A stretch of DNA of 39,912 nt, from assembly GCA_964394085.1 (NCBI GenBank), contig CAYMWF010000045.1, forward strand, positions 1 through 39,912. Direction: 5' to 3'. How positions within the stretch are numbered: position 1 is the stretch's first letter; every line of letters begins with the position of its first letter. The stretch comes from CAYMWF01 sp964394085 [NCBI: uncultured Gemmatimonadota bacterium] (GTDB lineage Bacteria; GCA-2686955; CAYMWF01). The position numbers and the translations under genes are program-made. Positions 23,138 to 32,782 of this stretch are shown in pieces. The notes below the pieces were generated by a model. The model was not told the origin of the DNA, ran no database searches, and saw only the letters and a program-made list of their open reading frames with translations.

Positions 23138-25954
23138 ATGACTGGAAAACGTGGGTTGATGCTTTTTTTGTTTTTTGTAACTGCGGGAATTCTCGGTTCG
23201 TGGTCGGGGGCGGTCGCGGGCGAAATCTGCCCTGAGCTCGACATGGTTCTTGCGGATACCGATCAGGATGCCATGATCGAGACGATTATACTCCTTGCGG
23301 ACCGGCTGGATGTTACGTCTCTGGACCGGGACCTGACCTACCCGGTAAGACTCCCCAGGAAAGAACACCATGAAACGGTTGTCACGGCCCTTCAGGAGCA
23401 GGCGGAAACCACGCAGCGCGACGTCGTTGCTTTCCTTGAAAAAGAAAGAGACCTCGGACGGGTTGATGAATTCCGGACTTTCTGGATCGGGAATTATGTC
23501 TATATGAAATCCCTGCCCGCCGTGATTCACGAAGCCGCCGATCGCGAAGATGTATACAAAATATATTTCAACACGCCTTTGCGGCTCATAGAACCGGTTG
23601 AATCGAAGGTTTCGCTTCTGGACGGCAACGGCGTCGAGAGCGGCATACACGCGATCAAGGCGGATTCGCTGTGGGCCCTCGGGATAACCGGCCAGGGCAG
23701 ACTCGTGTCACACCTGGATACGGGTGTGGACGGGAACCATCCCGCCCTGGCGAGCAGATGGCGCGGCCTGGATCCGGGCGTAGACCCCGAAGACGCCTGG
23801 TTCGATCCGGTTACATCTACGACTTTCCCGTTCGATGCAGGTTCCCACGGCACGCACACCATGGGAACGATTTGCGGCGTGTCCGGTCAGGATTCCATCG
23901 GAGTGGCGCCGGAGGCGAAGTGGATTTCAGCCGCTGTAATAGACCGGGTGAGCCTGGAGCGTACCAAGGTCGATGCCGTCGCGGCCTTCCAGTGGATTGC
24001 CGATCCGGATGGCGATCCCTACACCGTGGACGATGTACCCGACGTCTGCAGCAACTCCTGGGGGTTCAGCCCCATGTACCACGGCGTGCCGAAATGCGAC
24101 GACTTTTTCTGGGATGCAATGGATGGATGCGAGGCTGCGGGAGTAGCCGTGGTGTTCGCCGCGGGCAACGAAGGTTCGGGGTCGGAGTCCCTCAGGACGC
24201 CTTCGGACAGGATAACGACCACGACCAACTGCTTTTCCGTGGGAGCCCTGGACAGGTCGAGTCAGAATATCGTCGGCTTCTCGAGCCGCGGACCTTCCGG
24301 CTGCGACCATGTCACAATCAAGCCCGAAGTGTGCGCCAGGGGTGAAGACGTCCGCTCCGCGATCCCGGGCAGCGGATACGGAACGATGTCGGGAACGTCC
24401 ATGGCCTGTCCCCACGTGGGCGGCGCGGTGGCGCTCCTGAGACAGGTGGATCCCGATCTGACCTCCGCCCAGGTGAAGGAGCTCCTCTACGAGACGGCCA
24501 CCGATCTCGGCCCCGCCGGCGAGGATAACAGCTACGGCATGGGAATCATCAACCTGGCGGCGGCTTACGCGTATCTGACGACTGAGTTCGGTCATGTGGA
24601 AGGTTATGTCAGGGATGCGGGAACCCAGCAGGGACTCCCCGCCGAAGTCAGGGTGAAAGACACGGTCAGGCGTGTCAGGGCCGCTGAAGACGGGTACTAC
24701 AACATGGGTGTCGCGGGGGATTCGACTTACACCCTGGTTGCGGCCTATTACAGTTACCTGCCGGGTGAACAGCAGGTTTACGTACCCGTCGAGCAGACCG
24801 TGCAGCTCGATTTCGACCTCGTGAAGGCCCCGGTCGGCGGTATCGCCGGATACGTGCTGGACGATGAAGGCGATCCGATCAACGGCGCATCGGTGACCGT
24901 GCTTGACACGCCTCTGGAATCCGCCGTGACAGGTGTCGACGGCTACTACATATTCCCCGAGGTTCCGGCCGATTCGTTTTACACGGTCAAGGCGGTAGAG
25001 CGGAACCATATGCCCGGCATGGAAACGACGTTCGTCTCGGCGGGGCAAATAAGCACCGTAGATTTCATCCTCCAGTCCGGCTTCTTCGACGACTTCGAGG
25101 AGGGAGGCGCAGACTGGAGCCACTACAAGATTAAAGGAATGTTCAGCGACGAATGGCACATCGAGAGTTCCAGAAACTACTCGGAAGGGGGAGAATGGAG
25201 CTACAAGTGCGGCGGTTCGGGCTCCGGTGACTACGGCTCGAGACTCGACTGCGCTCTTGAAACCCCGGCTCTCGATCTCGGTTTCAACTCCGTGTTCACA
25301 TTCTGGCACTGGATCGAAACCGCCGAAGTCAACCAGTATTCGGTCTATGACGGAGGAATCGTCGAAATCACCACGGACGGCGGCTCTTCATGGAATCAGA
25401 TCGAACCGGTGGGAGGTTACCCCTACACCATCTTTTTCAATTTTTTGAATCCTTTCCCTGCGGGAACCCCCTGTTTCGGCAGCTACTCCGACTGGACGAT
25501 GGAGACTTTCGATCTGTCGGCATATTCAGGCACCGCATCCTTACGCTTCCACTTCGGCAGCGGCATCATGGTGGACGGTGAAGGCTGGTACATAGACGAT
25601 GTAATGGTATCCTCGGAAAAACCTGTGCTGATCAGCGCCGAGCCGAGGGAAACTTCGATTCCGAGGGGCGGCGTGCTCCGGGTGGATTTCGTTTTGTCAA
25701 ATGAAACTCCCGGACCCCTGACCGTAAGCGCGATGGCGGATCTGATCCTCCCGTCGGGGGATCCTTTCCCGGGCAATCCGATAACCGGGCCCAAAAACCT
25801 GAACATCGCCGGAGGTTCGCAGGTGGAGGGAACCGTGCCGTACAACATCCCGTTGAACGCATTCCTCGGCGAATACAGGTACATCGCAAAAATAGAGCAC
25901 CCGCCGGGAACCCTGGTGGACCAGGACAGTTTCACCTTCGAAATTACACCATAA
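23138..25954 (+). CDS. Secreted subtilisin-like serine protease (S8) with C-terminal accessory domains
   Basis: A 938-residue protein. AAGGAG lies seven bases before the ATG. A signal peptide covers residues 1-28. A propeptide-like region follows to about 180. The S8 catalytic domain has Asp194 (SHLDTGVDGNHPAL), His237 (GSHGTHTMGT) and Ser421 (GTMSGTSMACPHVGGA), plus the oxyanion-type AAGNEGSG. The layout resembles bacillopeptidase F. Two carboxypeptidase-regulatory-like domains follow (near 490-570 and 570-650: VEGYVRDAG..., IAGYVLDDEGDPINGASV), then a jelly-roll or MAM-like domain (DDFEEGGADWSHY, about 655-825), then a terminal Ig-like module (about 828-938) with LPSGDPFPGNPITGP. It is probably secreted and degrades extracellular protein, or processes neighbouring surface proteins. 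It is the first gene of a likely three-gene run. Confidence 0.93.
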   Translation: MTGKRGLMLFLFFVTAGILGSWSGAVAGEICPELDMVLADTDQDAMIETIILLADRLDVTSLDRDLTYPVRLPRKEHHETVVTALQEQAETTQRDVVAFLEKERDLGRVDEFRTFWIGNYVYMKSLPAVIHEAADREDVYKIYFNTPLRLIEPVESKVSLLDGNGVESGIHAIKADSLWALGITGQGRLVSHLDTGVDGNHPALASRWRGLDPGVDPEDAWFDPVTSTTFPFDAGSHGTHTMGTICGVSGQDSIGVAPEAKWISAAVIDRVSLERTKVDAVAAFQWIADPDGDPYTVDDVPDVCSNSWGFSPMYHGVPKCDDFFWDAMDGCEAAGVAVVFAAGNEGSGSESLRTPSDRITTTTNCFSVGALDRSSQNIVGFSSRGPSGCDHVTIKPEVCARGEDVRSAIPGSGYGTMSGTSMACPHVGGAVALLRQVDPDLTSAQVKELLYETATDLGPAGEDNSYGMGIINLAAAYAYLTTEFGHVEGYVRDAGTQQGLPAEVRVKDTVRRVRAAEDGYYNMGVAGDSTYTLVAAYYSYLPGEQQVYVPVEQTVQLDFDLVKAPVGGIAGYVLDDEGDPINGASVTVLDTPLESAVTGVDGYYIFPEVPADSFYTVKAVERNHMPGMETTFVSAGQISTVDFILQSGFFDDFEEGGADWSHYKIKGMFSDEWHIESSRNYSEGGEWSYKCGGSGSGDYGSRLDCALETPALDLGFNSVFTFWHWIETAEVNQYSVYDGGIVEITTDGGSSWNQIEPVGGYPYTIFFNFLNPFPAGTPCFGSYSDWTMETFDLSAYSGTASLRFHFGSGIMVDGEGWYIDDVMVSSEKPVLISAEPRETSIPRGGVLRVDFVLSNETPGPLTVSAMADLILPSGDPFPGNPITGPKNLNIAGGSQVEGTVPYNIPLNAFLGEYRYIAKIEHPPGTLVDQDSFTFEITP

Positions 25955-25999
25955 GCCTGATCCGGAGGTGCTTTGCTGATTTGAAGAGTGGAGGGAGCG

Positions 26000-27502
26000 A
26001 TGAGAGCGTCGATCCTGCTTCTGATATTCCTGGTTACTGTGAATCTTTCAGGCAGGGCCGGCGCCTACGGTCCCAGCACCCACATGCGCGAAACCGAGCG
26101 CTATATCGAGCTCTGCCGGGAAAATCCGCTTCCCGGCCCCGAACACGACCCCGATCTGCTCCAGGAGGGTATCTGGTTTTTCCGCCTGGGCTCGATATGG
26201 CCGGACATCGCCCGTCTCCTTACGTACGATAACAGCGGTGGCGCCGTGCTGGTTGATGAAAACCTCGTGGATCCGCATAACAGGCACTTCAACCGGCACC
26301 TCCTGAACCAGGCCCTAGAAATCTTCCCTGAAGACGACTGGAAAATACCTTTTACGACAGGCTGTCTTCTCCACAACACCGGAGACCTGGTTGCACAGGA
26401 TCTCCTTACCCAGCACATGGCCGTTCGCAGCAGAACGGGCGAACTCGACATTCTGCCGGGGTTCTATGACGATCACGCCGGCGGTGAAGTCGAAGGTTTT
26501 GTCGAGGGCGGCCTGGAGATCGCCCATGCCGAATCGTTCCTTTACCGGGGAATGATCTTCCATTTCCTGATTCAGCCTGCCGGGCGGGCTGATCTCCTGA
26601 TGGTGCTCGAATATTACCTCGAAGAATACGAGCAGTACTTCGAGGTTCCGCTCTGCCCCGGTCCTGACGAAGCATTCCTCGGGGTCGAGGAAATTCTGTC
26701 CGGCGAGCCGTGGAGCCTTCTTGCCCCCGTCGCCCGCGACGCCTTCAACCAGCTCTGCGGCGGATATGCGGCACGCGCGACCTTTCCCGGCAACGGCCTG
26801 ATCGACTGGAGCGAAGTGACCAGAATGTACAACGGCCCGGCGAGCTCCCGGAGGTTCTGGAGCCTGTACCGGACGGAGGGATACTCCGACCTGTCGCCCA
26901 TGATCCTGCTCACCTTCGACGACGGACAGGGATATTTCGACAACTTCCCGAACTGGTCTTCGAAAATGATGAAATCCGGCGCAATTCAATCGCTCAACGC
27001 CTATCTTCCCGACGAACTCGAGCCCGAAGACGGAAGATTCCTGTCGGAGCTCGAATGGCTGGACGACGACACGGGCGGCTCCATCGTCTCGATAGATCCT
27101 TTTGATCCGCCGTCGAGCGTCACCCTCTCGCTCGCGCTCTACGAAACGCCGGGCAGAACCCCGGGGGCCGACACGGTTTCCCTGAGGGTCAGGGAGGACT
27201 CTGAATCAGGGACGCTCGCCGCCTGGACCGCAGGATCCGCCCGGATGGATCCATGGGATATCGAGGGGGTCGCTCCGGTCGTCCTGGCCGTCTCATTCGA
27301 TCCGGGTCCATACATAACCAACGGAGCCGGGGGATTCTTCGCCGAAGTGGGTCACGGATCGAACCCCGAAGACCGGCCCTGGCTCACGACCGACTGGAGC
27401 GTTTACAGGAGAATTGACGAGATCGATATGGACAAGGCGGCCTACACCCTACAGTATTCGACGTACGGTCACTGGCCTTACTCGCTCGAAATCGCCTGGT
27501 GA
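26000..27502 (+). CDS. Exported protein with zinc-dependent phospholipase C-like fold
   Basis: A 500-residue protein with a signal peptide ending GRAGA. The mature chain begins YGPSTHMRETERYIELC. GSIWPDIARLLTYD, DPHNRHFNRHLLNQAL, GCLLHNTGDLVAQD and SFLYRGMIFHF follow. Histidines and aspartates in helical contexts at these places match the zinc ligands of the bacterial phospholipase C / S1-P1 nuclease fold, from memory of the family. The C-terminal 150 residues are beta-rich and may bind a surface or substrate. The ATG at 26000 has GGAGGGAG just upstream; an in-frame GTG at 25988 is the alternative. It lies 45 bases after the protease gene. A secreted lipase or nuclease role is inferred. Confidence 0.72.
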   Translation: MRASILLLIFLVTVNLSGRAGAYGPSTHMRETERYIELCRENPLPGPEHDPDLLQEGIWFFRLGSIWPDIARLLTYDNSGGAVLVDENLVDPHNRHFNRHLLNQALEIFPEDDWKIPFTTGCLLHNTGDLVAQDLLTQHMAVRSRTGELDILPGFYDDHAGGEVEGFVEGGLEIAHAESFLYRGMIFHFLIQPAGRADLLMVLEYYLEEYEQYFEVPLCPGPDEAFLGVEEILSGEPWSLLAPVARDAFNQLCGGYAARATFPGNGLIDWSEVTRMYNGPASSRRFWSLYRTEGYSDLSPMILLTFDDGQGYFDNFPNWSSKMMKSGAIQSLNAYLPDELEPEDGRFLSELEWLDDDTGGSIVSIDPFDPPSSVTLSLALYETPGRTPGADTVSLRVREDSESGTLAAWTAGSARMDPWDIEGVAPVVLAVSFDPGPYITNGAGGFFAEVGHGSNPEDRPWLTTDWSVYRRIDEIDMDKAAYTLQYSTYGHWPYSLEIAW

Positions 27503-27607
27503 AGAATGATCAGCGTTTCGTACGCTCATCGGACTCGAACAGGATCTGGATTAATACACATTATCGATCTATCCATTTCGACCTGAACCTCCGGGGATAA
27601 GTTCACC

Positions 27608-28870
27608 ATGAGACATTTTTACAAGAACAGAAATCACAATCCTCTTTTCAGGCTGACGCCTGCCGCCCTCCTGGTCGTGCTGCTCACCGCCGGATTCTCA
27701 CCGGCTTTTACGGGGGGGAACGCTCCTCACGACAGGTTCATGGCGGTTCGCCCGTGGTTTCAGACATTCGGAGGATCCCAGATGGATGAATCCTGGGGTA
27801 TAGCCTTCGCCTCGAACGGCGACCTGCTCGTGGCTACGCATCAATCACCGCCGCTCGAGTTCCCGGACGCTCATATCTATCGCATGACCCCGGGAGGGAC
27901 CGTCGTATGGCACAAACAGTGGGGCGGCGACTGGTCCGAGCTCATCTACATGGCGAAAGTCGAGGACGGAGTCCTCTATCTCGGGGGTTCCCGGTACACC
28001 GGTTTCTGGCCGAGTTCGGCCGATGCCCTGCTCCTGGCCCTCGACGTGGAAACCGGGGAGGAGCTCTGGAGCTTCACATGGGACAATGCCTCGGGTTACG
28101 AGGAGATCGACGGCATCGTCATCGAGCCCGACGGGATATACCTCTCCGGGTGGACCCAGACCCCGTCGACATCCAACGACGCTTTCGTCATGAAGCTGAC
28201 ACCCGAGCGCGAAATCGTCTGGATGGAAACCTGGGGATCGGAGCGGAGCGACGGCGCCAACGGGCACCTTGAAGCCGATGCCGACCGGCTCTACATCGCC
28301 GCGCATTACGATGCCGACATTCTCGGTTTCGGAGGCGCCGCGGCGCTTGTGGCTTTCGACAAGGCCACCGGAGCGAAAGTGTGGGATGTTTTCGACGATA
28401 CGCCGGGTTTCGGGATGGAGTCGGGTCTCGGGCTCGCTCTCGATTCCGATCGTCTTTACATGGTCGGGATGATTCCCGGGGAGCAGCAACTCGGCATGCA
28501 GCTGGCCCTATGGGCGTACGATACCGACGGCGTGGAGATCTGGAAAAGCACCTGGGGAGGAAACGGGGACGAGCTTTCCCGGGCCGTGGCGGTGGATTCG
28601 CGAAACAACAGCCTGGTTGTAACAGGAAACACCAGTACAATCGGGGCCGGAAAATCCGACTTCGCGTTCTTGAGGTTCGACTTCGAGGGTGAATTGTTGG
28701 AAACCCGTACCTGGGGAGGGCCGGGTGATGACGTTTCACACGATTTCATCCTGGACGGAGACACCGGTGCCGTCGTCGGAGAAACTCAGAGCTTCGGCGA
28801 GGGAAAGATGGATGCCCTCGTTATGCGGTTCCAGCATCGCCCCTGGGTGTTGCCCCGGGCCGAAGAATGA
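27608..28870 (+). CDS. Exported PQQ/SBBP-like beta-propeller protein
   Basis: A 420-residue protein with an N-terminal hydrophobic segment (residues 15-35). Repeated propeller blades contain W-G-G or T-W-G motifs: FQTFGGSQMDESWGIAF, VVWHKQWGGDWSE, IVWMETWGSERSDGANG, IWKSTWGGNGDELSRAV, ETRTWGGPGDDVSHDF. Each is followed by strands such as LYLGGSRYTG and LYIAAHYD. The pattern is that of SBBP or PQQ-like propellers, which bind rather than catalyse. It lies 105 bases after the phospholipase-like gene and may belong to the same transcript. Its stop is six bases from the stop of the convergent kinase-like gene. Confidence 0.85.
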   Translation: MRHFYKNRNHNPLFRLTPAALLVVLLTAGFSPAFTGGNAPHDRFMAVRPWFQTFGGSQMDESWGIAFASNGDLLVATHQSPPLEFPDAHIYRMTPGGTVVWHKQWGGDWSELIYMAKVEDGVLYLGGSRYTGFWPSSADALLLALDVETGEELWSFTWDNASGYEEIDGIVIEPDGIYLSGWTQTPSTSNDAFVMKLTPEREIVWMETWGSERSDGANGHLEADADRLYIAAHYDADILGFGGAAALVAFDKATGAKVWDVFDDTPGFGMESGLGLALDSDRLYMVGMIPGEQQLGMQLALWAYDTDGVEIWKSTWGGNGDELSRAVAVDSRNNSLVVTGNTSTIGAGKSDFAFLRFDFEGELLETRTWGGPGDDVSHDFILDGDTGAVVGETQSFGEGKMDALVMRFQHRPWVLPRAEE

Positions 28871-28876
28871 CCCGGT

Positions 28877-29575
28877 TTAATTATCCGGAAACTTCATGCG
28901 GAAATAGTCGGTGATGATTTCCGCGGCCCGTTCCCTGCCTATATAGTCGGTGTTGAGCAGCATATCGAAATGATCCGGCGTATCCCCACTGTGACGGAAA
29001 TGAGTCCGGAAAAATCCTTCCCGGTCGCCTTCAAGTTCGGAAAGCTGCCTGCTCGCCGCTTTTTCGTCGGTAAGTCCCTCACCCTCCATATGAAGAGCCA
29101 GCCTTGCGCTTCGGGAAGCAACGAGCCTGACGGCGATACCCGAACCTCGCGGGAGGAGAAGATGCGCCCCCCGGCCGAGAAAGACCGCCGTCTCATGAGA
29201 TGAAATGGCGTTTACAGCTTCGGCGAGATGTTTGAGGTATTCGCCCGGAGCCAGATAACGCCCGCTCAGCATTCCCGAAACCCACATCTTGATCTCTGAA
29301 GCGCGCTTCTCGTCGAGCAGATCGGTTACGAGCCGGAGTGTTTTTTCATCGGTCGTGATATACTCGACGACTTCCCGTCCGTAGACCTGGCACCCGAGCG
29401 ATTCGGCGACCAGGCCGGATATGTACATACCGCCTATTCCGGTCTCCCGGGAGATTGCAACCCATGGAAAAATCTTATCGGGCTGCTCGATCGTTTTTTT
29501 CTCGATCCGCGCCTTACGCTCCAGCTCCCATCGCCTGACCTGTCTGCTTACGAGCTCCTGAAGGTTGCGTGACAT
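28877..29575 (-). CDS. Cytidylate kinase-like family protein
   Basis: A 232-residue P-loop protein of the cytidylate-kinase-like group. A P-loop-like motif is near residues 42-49 (SRETGIGG), followed by the family stretch YGREVVEYI. ETAVFLGRGAHLLLP with VRLVASRSARLALHM matches the nucleoside-binding and lid regions of this group. The first 30 residues form a basic, coiled helix. The ATG is preceded by AAGGAGGT five bases upstream, the strongest SD in the window. The natural substrate of this family is unclear and it need not be CMP. It lies alone between an exported-protein operon and the barrel operon. Confidence 0.85.
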   Translation of the reverse strand: MSRNLQELVSRQVRRWELERKARIEKKTIEQPDKIFPWVAISRETGIGGMYISGLVAESLGCQVYGREVVEYITTDEKTLRLVTDLLDEKRASEIKMWVSGMLSGRYLAPGEYLKHLAEAVNAISSHETAVFLGRGAHLLLPRGSGIAVRLVASRSARLALHMEGEGLTDEKAASRQLSELEGDREGFFRTHFRHSGDTPDHFDMLLNTDYIGRERAAEIITDYFRMKFPDN

Positions 29576-29606
29576 GCTGCACCTCCTTGATCTACACCTA
29601 CTGGAT

Positions 29607-29636
29607 AGTATACACGCTCAAAATCACAATTCCCAA
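29607..29636 (-). promoter_or_regulatory. Promoter for the cytidylate kinase-like gene
   Basis: On the minus strand, TTGGGA (29631-29636), an 18-base spacer and TATACT (29607-29612) lie about 30 bases before the ATG at 29575. The leader would be short, about 25 bases, and includes the consensus SD. Confidence 0.5.
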
Positions 29637-29653
29637 AAAAGTTCCACCGTGGA
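29635..29653 (-). terminator. Weak intrinsic terminator after the PorV-like gene
   Basis: On the minus strand a short palindrome TCCACGGTGGA (29653-29643) is followed two bases later by six T residues. The stem is short (4-5 bp). It lies about 90 bases downstream of the barrel gene's stop, and its T-tract overlaps the -35 of the kinase promoter. Confidence 0.35.
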
Positions 29654-29739
29654 GGCCGGTCGTTATTCAACCGCCACGCTTCGATCAATGTCCGGTGGAG
29701 ATTTTTTTCCATCCCGCGGACCAATGCCGCAGCGTGAAT

Positions 29740-30783
29740 TCAATGAACCAGATTGACGCTCAAGGTCGTCACAGTATAGTGGTCGTCGTCCTGAATATGC
29801 GGGTCGGGCAGCTCGAGCCATGCCATGTCCAGCCGGATATCGAGAGGAAGGGTTTCCAGGATCAGCTTGTACAGGGGCAACCTCAGGCCGATGCCGAATG
29901 AAGCGATTTTTTCATATTCCGCCTCAGATGCAAAATCCCCGTAAGCGAGCTTGTCTCCGAGATATCCGTACCGAAGGGCGAGCAACTCCATGATCAACGC
30001 CTCACCGCCCATCCGGAAATGCCTGGAATCCGGGGCGTTCAGTATTCCGTTATAGCCGCCCCTGAGGATGAATTCGAAAACGTTCAAATCGGGAAACAGC
30101 AGCTCCTTTTTCCAGGCCAGGCGGTAAGACAGCCCCAGACGAAGTATAACGGGAAGCTCTTCATCCGAGTAGATTCGCGCGAATGCGGCATTGGACAGGC
30201 AGGCGCCCAGGTTTAGGAACTGGTCAGTGTTTCTGCTCCTGACGAGTTCCAGTGATTCTATGACTCCGAGATCTATATATGCACCGTATTCCGTCTTTTC
30301 ACTTGTGAGTTTGTCCTCAATCAGGTTGAGACTGCAACCGCCGAGGACATTACCGAACAGCGTAGTCGCGAAAGTCAAAGAATAAAGATTGCTCAAGGGA
30401 GTATGAACCCCTGTGGAATCTGTGATCTCGGTTCCGTAATCGTAGTGATAACGGCTGATGGCGAAGGTTCCGTACCTCTCCGCCCGGACAGCGCCGCCGA
30501 AGTAATTGAACTCCGTATTCTCATTCACTGGAAAATTAGAATCCAGCAGGGCGGCGGAAACAGCCCAGCCCTTTATGGACCCTATGCCGGCGGGATTGTA
30601 TATACCGGATGTGACAGAACCTCCCAGGGCGATATCAGCTCCGCCTGATGCCTCGGTCCGGGCATCCGGCCGGGCGCCGAAGAATATCGGTATTTGAGAC
30701 CCATTATATTCACCGAGAACCAGGCTCGGGTGAACGAGCAGGCAGGTCAGGGCAATTCCGGTCAGCGTTTTTCTCAAATTCAT
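29740..30783 (-). CDS. PorV/PorQ-like outer-membrane beta-barrel protein
   Basis: A 347-residue protein with a signal peptide (residues 1-24). The N-terminal mature region reads IFFGARPDARTEASGGADIALGG across a few residues, with SGIYNPAGIG close behind. This is the typical opening of PorV/PorQ and related FadL-like barrels in FCB-group bacteria, where DA..alGga..A..NPA is conserved. The remainder is alternating strands ending in an aromatic/hydrophobic beta-signal-like tail (TVTTLSVNLVH). PorV is the outer-membrane shuttle of type IX secretion; PorV-like barrels also have other roles. It probably shares a transcript with the two upstream exported proteins (gap 62 bases), one of which has a type IX-like C-terminus. 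Confidence 0.82.
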   Translation of the reverse strand: MNLRKTLTGIALTCLLVHPSLVLGEYNGSQIPIFFGARPDARTEASGGADIALGGSVTSGIYNPAGIGSIKGWAVSAALLDSNFPVNENTEFNYFGGAVRAERYGTFAISRYHYDYGTEITDSTGVHTPLSNLYSLTFATTLFGNVLGGCSLNLIEDKLTSEKTEYGAYIDLGVIESLELVRSRNTDQFLNLGACLSNAAFARIYSDEELPVILRLGLSYRLAWKKELLFPDLNVFEFILRGGYNGILNAPDSRHFRMGGEALIMELLALRYGYLGDKLAYGDFASEAEYEKIASFGIGLRLPLYKLILETLPLDIRLDMAWLELPDPHIQDDDHYTVTTLSVNLVH

Positions 30784-30845
30784 TTTCAGAACTCCTTCGG
30801 TTCACGAACCTTACTTCTGCAACACCCTTTAAAAGAACCCGCGGC

Positions 30846-32699
30846 TCATGAACCGCCATCTTTAAGAGCAAATTCTACAGTGACAGGCCCGGGATTGGAA
30901 GTTATAAATTCACAGCAGCCTATGTCGATTGCGTCACCTCCGCCGGGCGGCACATCGTACTCCGGGTCACCCGTATCGCGGCAGGGTGATTCCTCTGCCA
31001 GTTTGAAGCGGATCGGCTTGTCCCATTCCCACGGGTTCTGCTGACATCGGAAACCGGGATCTTCAGACAGACTGAACTCTCCGATTTCCCAGGGGTTCAA
31101 AAGAACGTCATACGAGTACTCGGGATCATCGATATTCAGGATATCGTTATAGTTGTTCATCGGCACGTGGCTCAGCTTGTTCCCTACGAGAAGACCATAT
31201 CCCGTTCCCCCGGTCACAACAATCGAATTCCAGATGATCGGCTTATCGTACTGGAGATTGACCCGCAGCCAGATGCCGTGCATGCCCGGTCCGTTGCCGG
31301 CGATTGTGCAATTTTCGATACTGACGCCCCGTTCGCCCCATATGGCGGCGGCTTCATCCACCTGGCAGGAAAGATTGTTATCTATGATCATAAGGTCGCG
31401 AAGCGTCGGAGTATATTCCGCGCAATCGATGATCATATGCATGCCATCCATATCCCGAAGGCAGAATCCTTCAAGAATCAGGTTGTTTGAATTATCGCCA
31501 TTGAAGCTGAGAGCCGACTCGAAGCCGTCGATTCCGGTAATGATGGTTTGCAGCGGTCCTTTCAGCGATTTTACATGAACCGGTCCGCTCGAAGGCTCCA
31601 GGATGACAGGCTCGCTTTCCTCGTACGTGCCGGGCAGAGCTACAACGAGCCCGGTGGTGAGCGATACAGCCTGCTGGAAACTCCGCCACGGATTTTCCCG
31701 GGTTCCGTTTCCCGTCAAGTCGTCTCCATCGGGCGACACGTAGACATTATCATGGATAATTTGATACGGCTCGTTTCTATCGTTGTTACCCTCCCGGCTC
31801 TCAGCGATACGACCCTCACCATCGACGAACGCATAAACTCTCATCTCATCTTCACCCTTGAGGATCGTTTTAGTTCTATAACACCGGCTGGTCGCCGGCG
31901 ATAGTTTGAAAATCTGGAACGGCCTGCAAAGCTCGAATACGCCGTCGTGCAAAGGAATGTCGATCAATCCGTCCCTGTCCTTGTCCGGGTTGCCGTCGAA
32001 TAATCTCAAGGTGAAATTATACTTTGCGGTCGATGCGGTGTTTTTTATCCACGTTTCTACCTCAATAGTATCTCCTTCGAAAAACACGTTTTCCGAGACG
32101 GTCAGCCGGTAAACTGATAGATCCGGAAGAAGATCGGACATCTCCGGTGCAACGTCGACATCCATGACCAGTGTGTCTTCCACAACAGGAAAATCAACTT
32201 CCTCGATTGTAAAAGGAAATTCCTCTTCGAAAATCGATCCCGTCAGGTCCTGGTCCGGAAAAAAATTCATCAGGAGCCAGGCCATGAAATCGAGATCCCA
32301 GCCGCTGTTTTGCCATTCATATAAATCCACCCATCCCAGGTCGACCTTGATCGAGCGTGATTCCACATCGTAATATGGGTGGAGATCCGCGGTGAATCTA
32401 CCCTCGCCGGCAATAGAAATTTCGAAAAAGAAAAAATCCAGAACGGTTTTACCCGAGACCGCGGCATCGATTGTGATCTCCCCGTCAGAACTGCAGGTGA
32501 TTTCTCCTTCCGTTATCTCAGCCCAGTATTCGGGCCAGCTTTCGTTATCGCTCCAGATAATCGCTTCAGCTTCAATCAATTCCTCCATCGTTCGATTCAG
32601 CTCTTCTTCCGTCAACCTTATCTGGATGTCGGAAGCCCAGGCATGGCAGGTAAGGATGAACAGGGAAATAAAAACGAGGATTCGGTGCATCTGTTTCAC
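30846..32699 (-). CDS. Exported protein: N-terminal beta-rich domain, CARDB, parallel beta-helix
   Basis: A 617-residue protein from the GTG at 32699, which has AAAGGA seven bases before it. The frame continues to an ATG at 32729 without an SD. A signal peptide ends HAWAS. The N-terminal domain begins DIQIRLTEEELNRTMEEL and resembles that of the upstream neighbour. A CARDB-like domain follows (LLPDLSVYRLTVSENVFFEG to REGNNDRNEP, about 195-330). From about residue 335 a pectin-lyase-like right-handed helix opens with NVYVSPDGDDLTGNGT (DUF1565 type) and closes with SPCRDTGDP and DIGCCEF, as in choice-of-anchor-Q proteins. It is probably surface-exposed; polysaccharide binding or cleavage is possible but no catalytic residues could be assigned. 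Confidence 0.87.
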   Translation of the reverse strand: MKQMHRILVFISLFILTCHAWASDIQIRLTEEELNRTMEELIEAEAIIWSDNESWPEYWAEITEGEITCSSDGEITIDAAVSGKTVLDFFFFEISIAGEGRFTADLHPYYDVESRSIKVDLGWVDLYEWQNSGWDLDFMAWLLMNFFPDQDLTGSIFEEEFPFTIEEVDFPVVEDTLVMDVDVAPEMSDLLPDLSVYRLTVSENVFFEGDTIEVETWIKNTASTAKYNFTLRLFDGNPDKDRDGLIDIPLHDGVFELCRPFQIFKLSPATSRCYRTKTILKGEDEMRVYAFVDGEGRIAESREGNNDRNEPYQIIHDNVYVSPDGDDLTGNGTRENPWRSFQQAVSLTTGLVVALPGTYEESEPVILEPSSGPVHVKSLKGPLQTIITGIDGFESALSFNGDNSNNLILEGFCLRDMDGMHMIIDCAEYTPTLRDLMIIDNNLSCQVDEAAAIWGERGVSIENCTIAGNGPGMHGIWLRVNLQYDKPIIWNSIVVTGGTGYGLLVGNKLSHVPMNNYNDILNIDDPEYSYDVLLNPWEIGEFSLSEDPGFRCQQNPWEWDKPIRFKLAEESPCRDTGDPEYDVPPGGGDAIDIGCCEFITSNPGPVTVEFALKDGGS

Positions 32700-32782
32700 G
32701 GTAAATTCCTTTTCTGATGATCTGATCATGGTTCAGCGTTCACGGATAAAATTCGACCATGCTTCAAACGGAAATGATGCTT

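Noticed and set aside
23927-25309. 460-codon minus-strand frame
   Set aside because: Fully antisense to the subtilase catalytic region whose catalytic triad is intact; a shadow.
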